Origin: Pseudomonas lurida
GTDB lineage: Bacteria; Pseudomonadota; Gammaproteobacteria; Pseudomonadales; Pseudomonadaceae
Direction: 5' to 3'
Assembly: GCF_002563895.1 (NCBI RefSeq)
Contig: NZ_PDJB01000001.1
Location: 169,501-233,500 of the forward strand
Length of the DNA stretch: 64,000 nucleotides
Shown: positions 37,346 through 46,051 of the stretch, one piece after another
How positions within the stretch are numbered: position 1 is the stretch's first letter
How the letters are laid out: every line of letters begins with the position of its first letter
Translations under genes and position numbers: made by a program
The notes under the pieces: model-generated
Databases searched by the model: none
The model's input: only the letters and a program-made list of their open reading frames with translations
What the model was told of the DNA's origin: nothing

Positions 37346-37957
37346 CTAAGGTTTCGCCAGGTTGGCGGTAGCGGTGTCGAGCATTTGCGCGATGAGCTTG
37401 GTCAGTTGCTGGCCGCCCATCGAAGGCGCCCAATATTGGCCGCTGTAAAGCCCGACGTTGTGTTCGAACTTGATCGACTCCTTCGCCGACGCCAGTTCCT
37501 TCCCGTCGCGATCGACGATGACCAAGTCGCCGGCCACGTCAAAACTGTCCACGTAGATCGGGCCATTGACCCAGATCCAAATGGTCAGCGTCAGCAACGC
37601 GCCGGGCACGTAGGCCGGATGCGGAGCGCGATGGCCCTTGAGGGAGGTCATGTTGAATGTGAGCGTCACGTCGTGTTCGCCCAGGCGTACCGGGTACTCG
37701 GTGACCTGCTTGAAGTAACCCGCCGTGCGCACGTACTGGTTGATCTGGGCCGTCAGGGAGCGGCTGATAGCCGTCTTGTTGGCCTCGTTGACGTCGGCGT
37801 CATTCACCCTCACATCGGCGACTTGCGCACTGCGCGGGCTGCTTGTGGATGCTGGGTGGAGTGGGGCGCCGACAGGGCCAGTGACGGTGTAGGAGACACA
37901 GCCGGTCATTGACAGCGCGACGACCAGAGCGGTAGCCCTGGAAAGGGTCTTGAGCAC
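37346..37957 (-). CDS. Lipoprotein of unknown function
   Basis: 203 residues from a GTG at 37957 with GGGATAT upstream. The lipobox is SMTGCV. The mature part contains VTLTFNMTSLKGHRAPHPAY and a hydrophobic strand (PGALLTLTIWIWVNGPIYV), then IVDRDGKELASAKESIKFEHN; the DxDGKEL element is shared with the downstream lipoprotein. It is transcribed divergently from the lipoprotein gene at 38127. Function unknown; DUF799/CsgG-type lipoproteins nearby suggest a common envelope process. Confidence 0.8.
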   Translation of the reverse strand: MLKTLSRATALVVALSMTGCVSYTVTGPVGAPLHPASTSSPRSAQVADVRVNDADVNEANKTAISRSLTAQINQYVRTAGYFKQVTEYPVRLGEHDVTLTFNMTSLKGHRAPHPAYVPGALLTLTIWIWVNGPIYVDSFDVAGDLVIVDRDGKELASAKESIKFEHNVGLYSGQYWAPSMGGQQLTKLIAQMLDTATANLAKP

Positions 37958-38126
37958 GTAATATCCCTATAAAAGAACGAACCAAGCCACTGTCTCGACC
38001 CGCTTGTGCATAACTTGAGTGTGCAAATTTTGTTTCACGCACGCGGTGTGACCGACTTCCGAGCGTGGCAGTAGAGGAGTAGAGTCGCCTCCCCGTATTT
38101 CCCGTCTCGCATGGAAGCTATTTGCA

Positions 38127-38744
38127 ATGAACCTGAGATCCCTCGCCCTGTGCAGCACACTGCTGCTATCCGCTTGCAACCACCAACCTTGGGTGCCTTA
38201 CGTTGAGCCGGCTGCCGGTACCGACACCGCCCAGTTGCGTGTTATCACCAACGGTGAAGTCCGTGGCGGTGAATACACGGGGTGCGTGGGCAAGGAACAG
38301 GGCTTGGCCAAGGCCGGGCGTTTCAGCGAAGACGGTCAGCCAAGCATCAATTACCCGCAGTCGCCCGTGACGCCGCGGCAACTCGACATGCCACCGCGCA
38401 TGATGCCGACAATGGACCAATACCTGGGGGTTATCAGCATGGCCGAAGGTGCCTACACCGAGATCGTCGCTGAATACCAGGTGCCCGCCGGCAAGCCGTT
38501 TGTACTCAAGCGAGAAGAGTTGGTCGCAGGTATCGACGGTCATCGCTACTTCAAGTGCGTGGCAGACACCCGAGTGGTCATGTTCGAGAGCGGCAAGCGC
38601 TACGAGCTCTTTACCGGGATGCAGTACGTCAAGGCGCCGGATGGCAGCACATCGCGGCGGTGCCCGTTTCTGGTCTATGAGTTGTCTGCTGGCGACTACA
38701 TGCCGATCCCGGCGAGCGCGCCGGCTAATCGGGTTTGCCAATAA
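38127..38744 (+). CDS. Lipoprotein of unknown function
   Basis: 205 residues from the ATG at 38127. The lipobox is LLLSAC at residues ~12-17. The mature part contains several cysteines (YTGCVGKEQG, YFKCVADT, SRRCPFLVYE, final VCQ) that could form disulfides in the periplasm. It shows no known catalytic motif. It starts a plus-strand run of lipoprotein genes. Confidence 0.75.
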   Translation: MNLRSLALCSTLLLSACNHQPWVPYVEPAAGTDTAQLRVITNGEVRGGEYTGCVGKEQGLAKAGRFSEDGQPSINYPQSPVTPRQLDMPPRMMPTMDQYLGVISMAEGAYTEIVAEYQVPAGKPFVLKREELVAGIDGHRYFKCVADTRVVMFESGKRYELFTGMQYVKAPDGSTSRRCPFLVYELSAGDYMPIPASAPANRVCQ

Positions 38745-38857
38745 GAACAAAGCGTTCCTTCATGGTTTTGTTTTGCCAGACAAGGTCTTAGAAAAGACCC
38801 GCGGCCTTCTCAGGGGATTTCGCCAGTAAAGCGGCGCAGCCTTGACGCCAAAACAAC

Positions 38858-38885
38858 TTGAGAACGTCTTTCAACTCCGTAAAAT
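38858..38885 (+). promoter_or_regulatory. Sigma-70 promoter candidate for lipoprotein cluster
   Basis: TTGAGA at 38858-38863 and TAAAAT at 38880-38885 are separated by 16 bp, in a 187-bp gap upstream of the gene at 38932. Confidence 0.4.
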
Positions 38886-38931
38886 GCCGCGATTGTTTAA
38901 AGTGCGATACTTTTCAGGGACGAATTCAGAC

Positions 38932-39513
38932 ATGCGTGTGTTTGTCGTATTTCTCGCGGCTTGCCTCATGGCGGGCTGTGCCTCCAAGCCGGCGTACTAC
39001 GTTTCCCCGGCACCGGTCACTATTCCCAAGACAGCCACCTACTGGGTCGACACCTTCGACGTTGAGGTGGGGGGCAAAAGCAAGTACTTCATGCCCGACG
39101 ACAAGGTTCGCCAGGAATTGGGCGTCGACCTGGTCGACCGTTTGCTCAAGGCCAAGCGCTACGCTGCCAGCAAGGAAACCGCCGATTACTTGCTCGACGT
39201 GGATATCGTCTACGTGCGCCATATCATCGACTCCAACGGCGGGCTGTCCAACCTGGTGATCGACGACGGCACCATCCTGCAAAGCATCGATTTCGGCTAC
39301 AAGGTCAAGGTCAAGAAAGCCGGGGTCGAAGTGTTGCACTTCGGTCAGGACCGGCCTGGCCTGGTACCCAACAACTGGGTGGGGCAGGTGCAGCAATGGA
39401 AGACCATCGGCGGCATCCTCACCAATACCGGTAACGCCAGTGTGGAGCGACATTTCACTGGCGGGCTGAGCCGCTACATCATCGATGACCTGCGCGATAT
39501 TCCGGCTCGATAA
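38932..39513 (+). CDS. Lipoprotein of unknown function
   Basis: 193 residues from the ATG at 38932, with AGGGAC upstream; the frame is open 90 bp further but that part lacks a start with a binding site and would precede the signal peptide. The lipobox is LMAGCA. The domain has DTFDVEVGGKSKYFMPDDKV and ETADYLLDVDIVYVRHI, a pattern of alternating strands seen in CsgG/DUF799-like lipoproteins. It lies 45 bp upstream of a CsgG-family gene and is likely cotranscribed. Confidence 0.78.
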   Translation: MRVFVVFLAACLMAGCASKPAYYVSPAPVTIPKTATYWVDTFDVEVGGKSKYFMPDDKVRQELGVDLVDRLLKAKRYAASKETADYLLDVDIVYVRHIIDSNGGLSNLVIDDGTILQSIDFGYKVKVKKAGVEVLHFGQDRPGLVPNNWVGQVQQWKTIGGILTNTGNASVERHFTGGLSRYIIDDLRDIPAR

Positions 39514-39558
39514 CGGCACCCCGCACTCACCCTGGATTTCCCTACTTAGGAGCACCCT

Positions 39559-40239
39559 GTGAAAACACTGTCAAAAATCCTGCTGTCCGGCCTCACCGCC
39601 GCAGCGCTGCTGACCGTGGCCGGTTGCGCCACGGAAAGCAATCGCGCCATGCCGGTGGAGCAAGTCGCCAGCGCCAACGTCGCCTATTCCGGCGTGCGTG
39701 TGCCGATTGCCGTGGGCAAGTTCGACAACCGCTCCAGCTACATGCGCGGCATCTTCTCCGACGGCGTTGACCGCCTTGGTGGCCAGGCCAAGACCATCCT
39801 CATCACCCACTTGCAGCAAACCAACCGCTTCAGCGTGCTGGACCGCGACAACATGGGCGAAATCTCCCAGGAAGCCGCGATCAAAGGCACCGTGCAGAAG
39901 CTCAAGGGCGCTGACTACGTGGTGACGGGCGACGTGACCGAGTTCGGCCGCAAAGAAACCGGTGATCGCCAACTGTTCGGCATTCTCGGCCGTGGCAAGA
40001 CCCAGGTGGCCTACGCCAAAGTCGCGCTGAATATCGTCAACATCAGCACCTCCGAAGTGGTGTATTCCACCCAGGGCGCCGGTGAGTACGCATTGTCCAA
40101 CCGTGAAGTGGTCGGCTTCGGCGGCACCGCCAGCTACGACTCCACCCTCAATGGCAAGGTCCTGGACCTGGCCATGCGCGAAGCCATCAACCGCCTCGTC
40201 GACGGCATCAACGCCGGCGCCTGGAACCCGCGCAACTGA
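39559..40239 (+). CDS. CsgG/HfaB-family lipoprotein
   Basis: 226 residues from a GTG at 39559 with AGGAG eight bases upstream. The lipobox is VAGCAT. The CsgG fold is recognisable: VGKFDNRSSYMRGIFSDGVD, then LQQTNRFSVLDRDNMGEISQE and GADYVVTGDVTEFGR, ending with a helix containing AMREAINRLVDGI. E. coli CsgG forms the curli secretion pore, but this protein lacks a curli gene neighbourhood. It belongs to the subset that occurs with DUF4810 and DUF799 lipoproteins. Confidence 0.88.
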   Translation: MKTLSKILLSGLTAAALLTVAGCATESNRAMPVEQVASANVAYSGVRVPIAVGKFDNRSSYMRGIFSDGVDRLGGQAKTILITHLQQTNRFSVLDRDNMGEISQEAAIKGTVQKLKGADYVVTGDVTEFGRKETGDRQLFGILGRGKTQVAYAKVALNIVNISTSEVVYSTQGAGEYALSNREVVGFGGTASYDSTLNGKVLDLAMREAINRLVDGINAGAWNPRN

Positions 40240-40268
40240 TCAGCAGCACTTCAAGGAGCAGTACAAGG

Positions 40269-40631
40269 ATGAGCAAGGCAGTCAAGTTGGCGCTGACGCT
40301 GACAGCAGTTGCAGCGGTCGCCGGGTGCCAGACGGCGCCCCAGCCGCTGTATCAATGGGAAAGCTACCAGCCGCAGGTTTACGAGTACTTCAAGGGCGAG
40401 CCCAAGGAAGCGCAGGTCGAGGCACTGGAGCGGGATCTGCAGAAGATCAACGCCAGCGGCCGCAAGGCCCCGCCGGGTTACCATGCCCACCTGGGCATGC
40501 TGTACCTGAGCATGGGCAAGGATGACCAGATGGTGCAGGAATTCCGCACCGAGAAGGCGCTGTTCCCTGAGTCTGCCGCGTACATGGACTTTTTGCTGAA
40601 GAACGCCAAGACCGGAGTCGCCACTAAATGA
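40269..40631 (+). CDS. DUF4810 family lipoprotein
   Basis: 120 residues with lipobox AVAGCQ. The conserved YQWESYQPQVYEYFKGEPKE and PPGYHAHLGMLYLSMGK segments match DUF4810 proteins, and a helical repeat with LFPESAAYMDFLLK follows. It is between the CsgG-like gene (29 bp upstream) and the DUF799 gene (ATGA overlap), the usual order of this three-gene set. Confidence 0.85.
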   Translation: MSKAVKLALTLTAVAAVAGCQTAPQPLYQWESYQPQVYEYFKGEPKEAQVEALERDLQKINASGRKAPPGYHAHLGMLYLSMGKDDQMVQEFRTEKALFPESAAYMDFLLKNAKTGVATK

Positions 40632-41278
40632 GCCTGTTGAAACTCACTGGCGCCTTGCTGGCCCTGGCCCTGCTCGGCGGTTGCGCAGCCCCCAAGACCA
40701 TTGATTACACGGCATACAAACAGGCACGACCGAAGTCGATCCTGGTCCTGCCGCCGCTCAATGAGTCGCCGGAAGTGCAAGCGTCCTACAGCATGGTCTC
40801 GCAAGTGACCTACCCGTTGGCCGAAGCCGGCTACTACGTGTTGCCGATCGCGCTGGTGGACGAAACCTTCCGCCAGAACGGCCTCACCACCGCCAACGAT
40901 ATCCAGGGCGTGGCGCCGGCCAAGCTGCATGACATCTTCGGCGCGGACGCGGCGTTGTACATCACCGTCACCGAGTACGGCACCAAGTACATGCTGATCT
41001 CCAGCGACACCTCCGTGACGGCCTCGGCCAAACTGGTGGACCTGCGCACCGGCACCACCCTGTGGACCGGCTCGGCGCGGGCGTCCAGCGAGGAAGGCAA
41101 TAACAACAGTGGTGGTCTCGTCGGCATGCTGATCACCGCGGCGGTCAAGCAAGTGATCAACAGCTCCACCGATGCGGCGCACCCGATTGCCGGCATCACC
41201 AGTGCGCGCCTGTTGTCGCCGGGGCAGCGTGCGGGGATCCTGTACGGTCCGCGCAACCCGAAATACGGGACCGACTGA
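40628..41278 (+). CDS. DUF799 / GNA1162-family lipoprotein
   Basis: 216 residues starting in an ATGA overlap. The lipobox is LLGGCA. The fold motif RPKSILVLPPLNESPEV and the later FGADAALYITVTEYGTKY and TTLWTGSARAS match GNA1162-like lipoproteins, which structurally resemble TolB N-terminal and CsgG domains. With the two upstream genes it probably forms an outer-membrane or periplasmic complex. A REPIN follows the stop. Confidence 0.88.
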   Translation: MSLLKLTGALLALALLGGCAAPKTIDYTAYKQARPKSILVLPPLNESPEVQASYSMVSQVTYPLAEAGYYVLPIALVDETFRQNGLTTANDIQGVAPAKLHDIFGADAALYITVTEYGTKYMLISSDTSVTASAKLVDLRTGTTLWTGSARASSEEGNNNSGGLVGMLITAAVKQVINSSTDAAHPIAGITSARLLSPGQRAGILYGPRNPKYGTD

Positions 41279-41289
41279 ACCACCGAGCC

Positions 41290-41386
41290 CCACTGTGGGC
41301 GGGGGCTTGCCTGCGAAAGCGGCGTGCCAGTTGATACATCATCAACTGACAGACTGCATTCGCGGGCAATCCTGCTCCCACAGTGA
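41290..41386. repeat. REPIN (inverted pair of REP sequences)
   Basis: Two REP sequences face each other: one at about 41291-41320 (GTGGGCGGGGGCTTGCCTGC) and its inverted partner at 41356-41385 (GCGGGCAATCCTGCTCCCAC). In between, AGTTGAT and ATCAACT form a further perfect 7-bp inverted repeat. The whole unit can fold into one long hairpin. Confidence 0.8.
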
Positions 41387-41460
41387 CTGTGGTTAACCCG
41401 AATCCTGTGCGCCTTGCGTCTGACCTTGTGAACGGATCATTCATTCACGAGGCTCAGCCC

Positions 41461-43089
41461 ATGTCCCGTCCTTTGCTTTTCCTGCGTCCTGCTGCCCAGG
41501 GCTTCGCCGTTACCTTGCTGGTGACGCTGGCCGGTTGTGGGCTGTCTTCCTCCCCCGATGTGGCCAAGCCTGCGGAACTCGCGCCCGTCGCTGAACTGCA
41601 AAGCGCGCCGCCCCAGGGCGCCATGGTCAAACGCATGGCAATGCCTGCTCCCATGCGGATGCAGGAGTCCATGGCCATGGACTACCGCAGCGAACCCCGC
41701 GAGCAATATGAGCACTTGCCGGACAACCCGGTGCATCGCGTGGCCGAAACCCCGGTGTCCACCTTCAGCGTCGACGTCGACACGGGCAGCTACGCCAACG
41801 TCAGGCGTTTCCTCAACCAAGGCAGCCTGCCGCCCGAAGGCGCTGTGCGACTCGAGGAAATGGTCAACTATTTCCCCTACCGCTACGCGCTGCCCACCGA
41901 CGGCTCGCCCTTTGGCGTGACCACCGAAGTGGCCGCCACCCCATGGAACCCGCACACCCAGCTGTTGCGCATCGGTATCAAGGCGTCCGACCGCGCCGTG
42001 TCGGAGCTGGCGCCGGCCAACCTGGTGTTCCTGGTGGATGTGTCCGGCTCCATGGACCGCCGCGAAGGCTTGCCGCTGGTCAAAAGCACGCTGAAGTTGC
42101 TGGTGGACCAGTTGCGTGAACAGGACCGTGTTTCGTTGGTGGTGTATGCCGGTGAATCCCGAGTGGTGCTCAAGCCCACGTCCGGTCGAGACAAGGTGAA
42201 GATTCGCAACGCCATCGACCAACTCACCGCCGGTGGCTCCACCGCCGGCGCATCCGGCATCGACCTGGCCTACCAAATGGCGCGCGAGGGCTTTATCGAC
42301 AAGGGCATCAATCGCATCCTGCTGGCGACCGACGGTGACTTCAACGTGGGCGTCAGCGACTTCGACAGCCTCAAACAGATGGCCGTCGAGCAGCGTAAAA
42401 GCGGTGTGTCCCTCACCACCCTGGGCTTCGGCGTGGATAACTACAACGAACACCTGATGGAGCAATTGGCCGACGCCGGTGACGGCAACTACGCCTACAT
42501 CGACAACCTGCGCGAAGCCCGCAAGGTGCTGGTGGATCAGCTCAGCTCGACGCTGGCCGTGGTCGCGCGCGACGTGAAGTTGCAGGTGGAATTCAACCCG
42601 GCGCGGGTCAGCGAATATCGCTTGCTTGGCTATGAAAATCGCGCCCTCAAGCGTGAGGATTTCAACAACGACAAGGTCGACGCTGGTGAAATCGGCGCAG
42701 GGCATACCGTAACGGCGTTGTACGAAATTGTGCCCAAGGGCGAGAAGGGCTGGTTGGAACCCCTGCGCTACGCAGCTGCGCCTGCGGCCGGGGATCAATC
42801 CACTGAACTGGCGATGCTGCGTGTACGCTACAAGTCGGTTGCGGGTGGCAACAGTCAACTGATCGAACGCCCCATCGGCAACGAGTCCGCCCCGGCCAGC
42901 GACGACCTGCGCTTTGCGGCAGCAGTGGCCGCGTTCGCCCAACAGCTCAAGGGCGATGGCCGCTACACTGGTAGCATGAGCCTGCAGGACACCGCCGCGC
43001 TGGCCCGCTCGGCCCGAGGCAATGACCCGTTCGGCCTGCGCAATGAGTTCGTGCAATTGGTGGAGCTGGCCCAAAGCCTAAAACACTGA
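41461..43089 (+). CDS. VWA-domain lipoprotein (YfbK-like)
   Basis: 542 residues from the ATG at 41461; the open frame upstream overlaps the REPIN and is not coding. The lipobox is LAGCGL. The YfbK N-terminal region (PVSTFSVDVDTGSYANVRRF) precedes a von Willebrand A domain with the MIDAS motif FLVDVSGSMD and LLATDGDFNVGVSD. A C-terminal DUF3520-like domain follows (LRYAAAPAAGDQSTELAMLRVRY, quoted in part). Metal-dependent protein binding at the envelope is expected. The adjacent sigma/anti-sigma pair suggests a regulatory link. Confidence 0.88.
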   Translation: MSRPLLFLRPAAQGFAVTLLVTLAGCGLSSSPDVAKPAELAPVAELQSAPPQGAMVKRMAMPAPMRMQESMAMDYRSEPREQYEHLPDNPVHRVAETPVSTFSVDVDTGSYANVRRFLNQGSLPPEGAVRLEEMVNYFPYRYALPTDGSPFGVTTEVAATPWNPHTQLLRIGIKASDRAVSELAPANLVFLVDVSGSMDRREGLPLVKSTLKLLVDQLREQDRVSLVVYAGESRVVLKPTSGRDKVKIRNAIDQLTAGGSTAGASGIDLAYQMAREGFIDKGINRILLATDGDFNVGVSDFDSLKQMAVEQRKSGVSLTTLGFGVDNYNEHLMEQLADAGDGNYAYIDNLREARKVLVDQLSSTLAVVARDVKLQVEFNPARVSEYRLLGYENRALKREDFNNDKVDAGEIGAGHTVTALYEIVPKGEKGWLEPLRYAAAPAAGDQSTELAMLRVRYKSVAGGNSQLIERPIGNESAPASDDLRFAAAVAAFAQQLKGDGRYTGSMSLQDTAALARSARGNDPFGLRNEFVQLVELAQSLKH

Positions 43090-43109
43090 TCGTGCGCGCA
43101 GCGACGACC

Positions 43110-43200
43110 CAACGTGGGCGCTGGCGTGCCTGCGATAGCATCACTGCGGTGTGACTGAAACGCCGAAGCGTCTGCATCGCAGGCAAGCCCGTCGCCTACG
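43110..43200. repeat. REPIN (inverted pair of REP sequences)
   Basis: AACGTGGGCGCTGGCGTGCC and onward, at about 43111-43138, faces TGCATCGCAGGCAAGCCCGT at about 43173-43192 in the opposite sense. It lies between the VWA gene and the sigma factor gene. Confidence 0.7.
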
Positions 43201-43241
43201 GGTAATCTGCATCGATCCATCAAAAGGAGTTCGCCACCTAC

Positions 43242-43814
43242 ATGGCCGTACCCGATGATTCACCCAGCGACGAAGCGCTACTGGCTCGCTACCGAACCGG
43301 CGACAGCGCCGCGTTCGAAGCCTTGTACGCGCGGCATCGCCAGGGCCTCTACCGATTCCTCGTGTCCCTGAGCAACAAGGCCGAACTGGCCGAGGAAATC
43401 TACCAGGAAACCTGGCTCAGCCTCATCCGCAGCGCCACCCAGCCACAAGGCCGGGCGAGTTTTCGCACATGGTTGTTCCAGATCGCCCGCAACCGCCTGA
43501 TCGACTATTGGCGCAAGCACGGCATCCACAACCCGCTGCATGACAGCTATGACGAGCAACTGCACGCCCAGGCCGACGACAGCGCCGGCCCCGAGCAGCA
43601 ACTGAGCCTGAGCCGCGACCAGGCCCGCCTCGACGCCGCGCTGCAAGGCCTGCCCGAAGACCAGCGCGAAGTCTTCCTGTTGCGCCTGCACGGCGACCTC
43701 GAAGTGCCGCAAATCGCCGCCCTCACGGGTGCCCCGCTGGAAACCGTCAAAAGCCGCCTGCGATACGCCCAGCAGAAACTGCGCCGCCTGCTGGCCGAGG
43801 AGATACCCGCATGA
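43242..43814 (+). CDS. ECF RNA polymerase sigma factor
   Basis: 190 residues from the ATG at 43242. Region 2 is clear (FLVSLSNKAELAEEIYQETWL and FRTWLFQIARNRLIDYWRKH). Region 4 follows (LQGLPEDQREVFLLRLHGDL; VKSRLRYAQQKLRRLL). It is coupled by an ATGA overlap to the next gene, the expected place of its anti-sigma factor. The target is unknown; the upstream VWA lipoprotein gene is a candidate partner. Confidence 0.92.
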   Translation: MAVPDDSPSDEALLARYRTGDSAAFEALYARHRQGLYRFLVSLSNKAELAEEIYQETWLSLIRSATQPQGRASFRTWLFQIARNRLIDYWRKHGIHNPLHDSYDEQLHAQADDSAGPEQQLSLSRDQARLDAALQGLPEDQREVFLLRLHGDLEVPQIAALTGAPLETVKSRLRYAQQKLRRLLAEEIPA

Positions 43815-44404
43815 CCGACTCCCGACACATCCCGGACCCCGACGACGTGCTGCTCCAGCACATGCGTCAACACAGCACCGGCGAACCGCCCACGTCCCTC
43901 GACGCCTTCATCCTCGCCACCGCCCGCCGCGAAGCCCCGGCGCCGCAACCGAGCCTGTGGCAACGCTGGCTGCAAGCCTGCCAACGGCCACGCTGGCAAA
44001 TGGCATTCGCCACCGTCGCAGGCTTGGCGCTGATGATCGGCGTGGTCATGCGCGAGCCGGTGCCGCAACCCCAAATCGCCACCGCGACCTTCTCCGCGCT
44101 CCATGAGGAAGCCGCGCGCCCCGCGCCACCCGCGATGTCTGCACCGGCCCCCGTGGCCCGATCGGCCATCGCACCCCAGGCAGAGAGCGCGCAAGTCATG
44201 GGCTCGATGGCAGATGAATCAACCGCCAAGCTCAGTAAGCGCGCGCCGGTGGCGTTGCCGGGGTTGGAGGAGGGACTGGAGGAGATTGTGCGGTTGCGTG
44301 CGGCTGGGGAAAGCAAGGCGGCGGATGAGAAGCTGCTGGCGTTGCACAAGCGCTTTCCTGGGGAAGATTTGCCGGCGCTGTTGGAGGCGTTGCGGAAGCG
44401 TTGA
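43811..44404 (+). CDS. Probable anti-sigma factor, single-pass membrane protein
   Basis: 197 residues overlapping the sigma gene stop. A cytoplasmic N-terminus (residues 1-55) precedes one membrane helix (MAFATVAGLALMIGVVM), then an Ala/Pro-rich periplasmic linker and a helical C-terminus. No zinc-binding HxxxCxxC motif is visible, so it is not a classical ZAS protein. The call rests on coupling to the ECF gene and topology. An intrinsic terminator follows. Confidence 0.65.
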   Translation: MTDSRHIPDPDDVLLQHMRQHSTGEPPTSLDAFILATARREAPAPQPSLWQRWLQACQRPRWQMAFATVAGLALMIGVVMREPVPQPQIATATFSALHEEAARPAPPAMSAPAPVARSAIAPQAESAQVMGSMADESTAKLSKRAPVALPGLEEGLEEIVRLRAAGESKAADEKLLALHKRFPGEDLPALLEALRKR

Positions 44405-44416
44405 ATCGCTGTGTAC

Positions 44417-44454
44417 AAAAAAAGCCCTAGGTCTTTTGAGCTGGGGCTTTTTTT
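44417..44454 (+). terminator. Intrinsic terminator (bidirectional form)
   Basis: AAAAAAAGCCC and GGGCTTTTTTT form a stem with a run of T after it on both strands. It ends the sigma/anti-sigma operon and marks the last clearly core-genome feature before the island. Confidence 0.85.
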
Positions 44455-44535
44455 ATCGTGTGTGGCCCGGCGTCATTTGAATTCGTGTAGCAAGATTTTG
44501 ATTTTTATGGAAATTATTATTCTTATTAAGTCGGG

Positions 44536-44554
44536 GGATACATGAGGGGATACA
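44536..44554. repeat. Paired GGATACA repeats at left island end
   Basis: GGATACA occurs at 44536-44542 and 44548-44554, period 12, in the same orientation and spacing as the pair near the integrase at 61478-61497. This suggests arm-type recombinase binding sites. Confidence 0.55.
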
Positions 44555-44602
44555 CGGGCGATGTCGCTGCAGATCAATGGTATCTATAAAACCAGAGGCG
44601 AT

Positions 44603-45217
44603 TCATTCGAATACGAATGGGAATTCCCATTCACATCCATCCTTCAAACGATCGAACAATTTTTTTGGGTATTTTATTTCTTTATGATCAGCCAAATCGA
44701 GATAATAGTTAAGTTCGTTATGGACATAATATATCAACCATTCTCCTGTGAGTGCGCCTCTTTTTCGCCTTGATTCGATCCCATCATATACGACCGTATG
44801 TGATATTCGATTGGCCATGATTAATCGGTAGCTTTCCATGTCCGTATCGTCTTCTTCGGACATCAAAATCTCGTGTAATTTTTTCTTGAATAGCCCGTGC
44901 TTAAGTGCGTAATCGCCAAACCACTTGTTGTGAAAGTTTTGTGCCAAATGTCTTGAGTCATAATAATGCTTATGCCAGAACCTGCCCAGGATGGGGCCCC
45001 TAAATTTTTCCGCAGTTTTTGTGCCTGTAGGACGGCTAGTCGGTGTCTTCTCTAATAGTGCGATCTCATCTAACACTGAAAACTTGTTTATCCTTCTAAG
45101 TGTGGATAGTAGTTGAAGCTTTAGTGCTAGATGTTGACTCAGGCGGTAGGAATATGACTGCGACAAAGCAACGCTTTTCTTGAGTAGTAACGATTCATAC
45201 CTGTGAAGTAGAGGCAT
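44603..45217 (-). CDS. Island protein of unknown function
   Basis: 204 residues from the ATG at 45217 with GGAG eight bases upstream. It is basic in the N-terminal half (KKSVALSQSYSYRL) and has a His/Tyr-rich centre (GRFWHKHYYDSRHLAQNFH) and a late GEWLIYYVHNELNYYLDLADH. I do not recognise a family and see no known catalytic motif. Low GC and rare codons match the other cargo genes. It follows the DarT1/NADAR pair on the same strand after 141 bp and could be a third member of that unit. Confidence 0.6.
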   Translation of the reverse strand: MPLLHRYESLLLKKSVALSQSYSYRLSQHLALKLQLLSTLRRINKFSVLDEIALLEKTPTSRPTGTKTAEKFRGPILGRFWHKHYYDSRHLAQNFHNKWFGDYALKHGLFKKKLHEILMSEEDDTDMESYRLIMANRISHTVVYDGIESRRKRGALTGEWLIYYVHNELNYYLDLADHKEIKYPKKLFDRLKDGCEWEFPFVFE

Positions 45218-45358
45218 TAAATCTTCTCCGATAAAAATCGCCCGGATCTTCTAGATCATCTGATGATCGCTATAAGCCGATTAGGCTAATTCGTAAATGA
45301 AACCCTTTATATTTTATCCATCTTCTTCAGTGATTTAACACGAAGCTGTTTTAAAGAG

Positions 45359-46051
45359 TTATAGCAAGGTTTGTTGTTTAAGATCAGTTGAGTGTCCTTG
45401 CTTGAAGGAATCGGAGGCAACCATTGCGATAAAGTCGCTTTGAGATTTTAATGCGTCATCTAAAGCGTTGAGCTTAATTAGAGAAACTAAAAGGGCGCAT
45501 GTTCGAGCTTGGCAGTTGATTGATTGCTGAGGGTTAAACTCAATGTCCGTAAACCCTTTGAAGCTGTCTAGACGTTTTAAGAACGCCTGATGAGGCTGTA
45601 GTGCAGAAAGGTACAGCCAGTCATAGAAAGCGGTTTTAGGTACGAGCGGCCATTTCTGTCCGAAAAAATCAAAGCCAACAAGCTGTCCAGAGGACTTTAG
45701 CCGCTCATCTTTTTTTGCTGCCCAAGCATCTTTTTCATACATGTCAACGTATGGTCCTCCGTCTTTAAAAACCTTACTTCCTTGGAATGCCGCCTCAAGG
45801 CTAATCTCCCCCATTTCAGTATCTATTTTTAGACTAAATGCGCTAAGACGTCGACCGAGTTCTAGCTCGGACTTGGTTGACACTTCTAATAGCGGATAAA
45901 GCCCTTGGGCTGTAGCAGCTTCATGGAGGGCGGCTACATTTTTCTTTTTCTGAACCGGGGCAAACCCAGGGCTCCATGAAAAGCTCACCATTGTTTCAGA
46001 AACTAGGTGATCTGGCTTTCCTAGGGCCGAGAATACTGGACGACTAGCCAT
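45359..46051 (-). CDS. DarT1-associated NADAR-family antitoxin
   Basis: 230 residues from the ATG at 46051, which overlaps the end of the DarT1-like gene by eight bases. It matches the DarT1-associated NADAR family as I know it: an N-terminal part with MVSFSWSPGFAPVQKKKN, then EAAFQGSKVFKDGGPYVDMY, AKKDERLKSSGQLVGFDFFG, and DIEFNPQQSINCQARTCALL. NADAR antitoxins remove ADP-ribose from guanosines in DNA and so reverse DarT1 modification. A TTG at 46063 gives four extra residues but is less likely. Confidence 0.85.
   Translation of the reverse strand: MASRPVFSALGKPDHLVSETMVSFSWSPGFAPVQKKKNVAALHEAATAQGLYPLLEVSTKSELELGRRLSAFSLKIDTEMGEISLEAAFQGSKVFKDGGPYVDMYEKDAWAAKKDERLKSSGQLVGFDFFGQKWPLVPKTAFYDWLYLSALQPHQAFLKRLDSFKGFTDIEFNPQQSINCQARTCALLVSLIKLNALDDALKSQSDFIAMVASDSFKQGHSTDLKQQTLL

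Noticed and set aside
44561..44773. 70-residue plus-strand frame at the left island end
   Set aside because: It overlaps the supported minus-strand gene at 44603-45217 and has no start signal.
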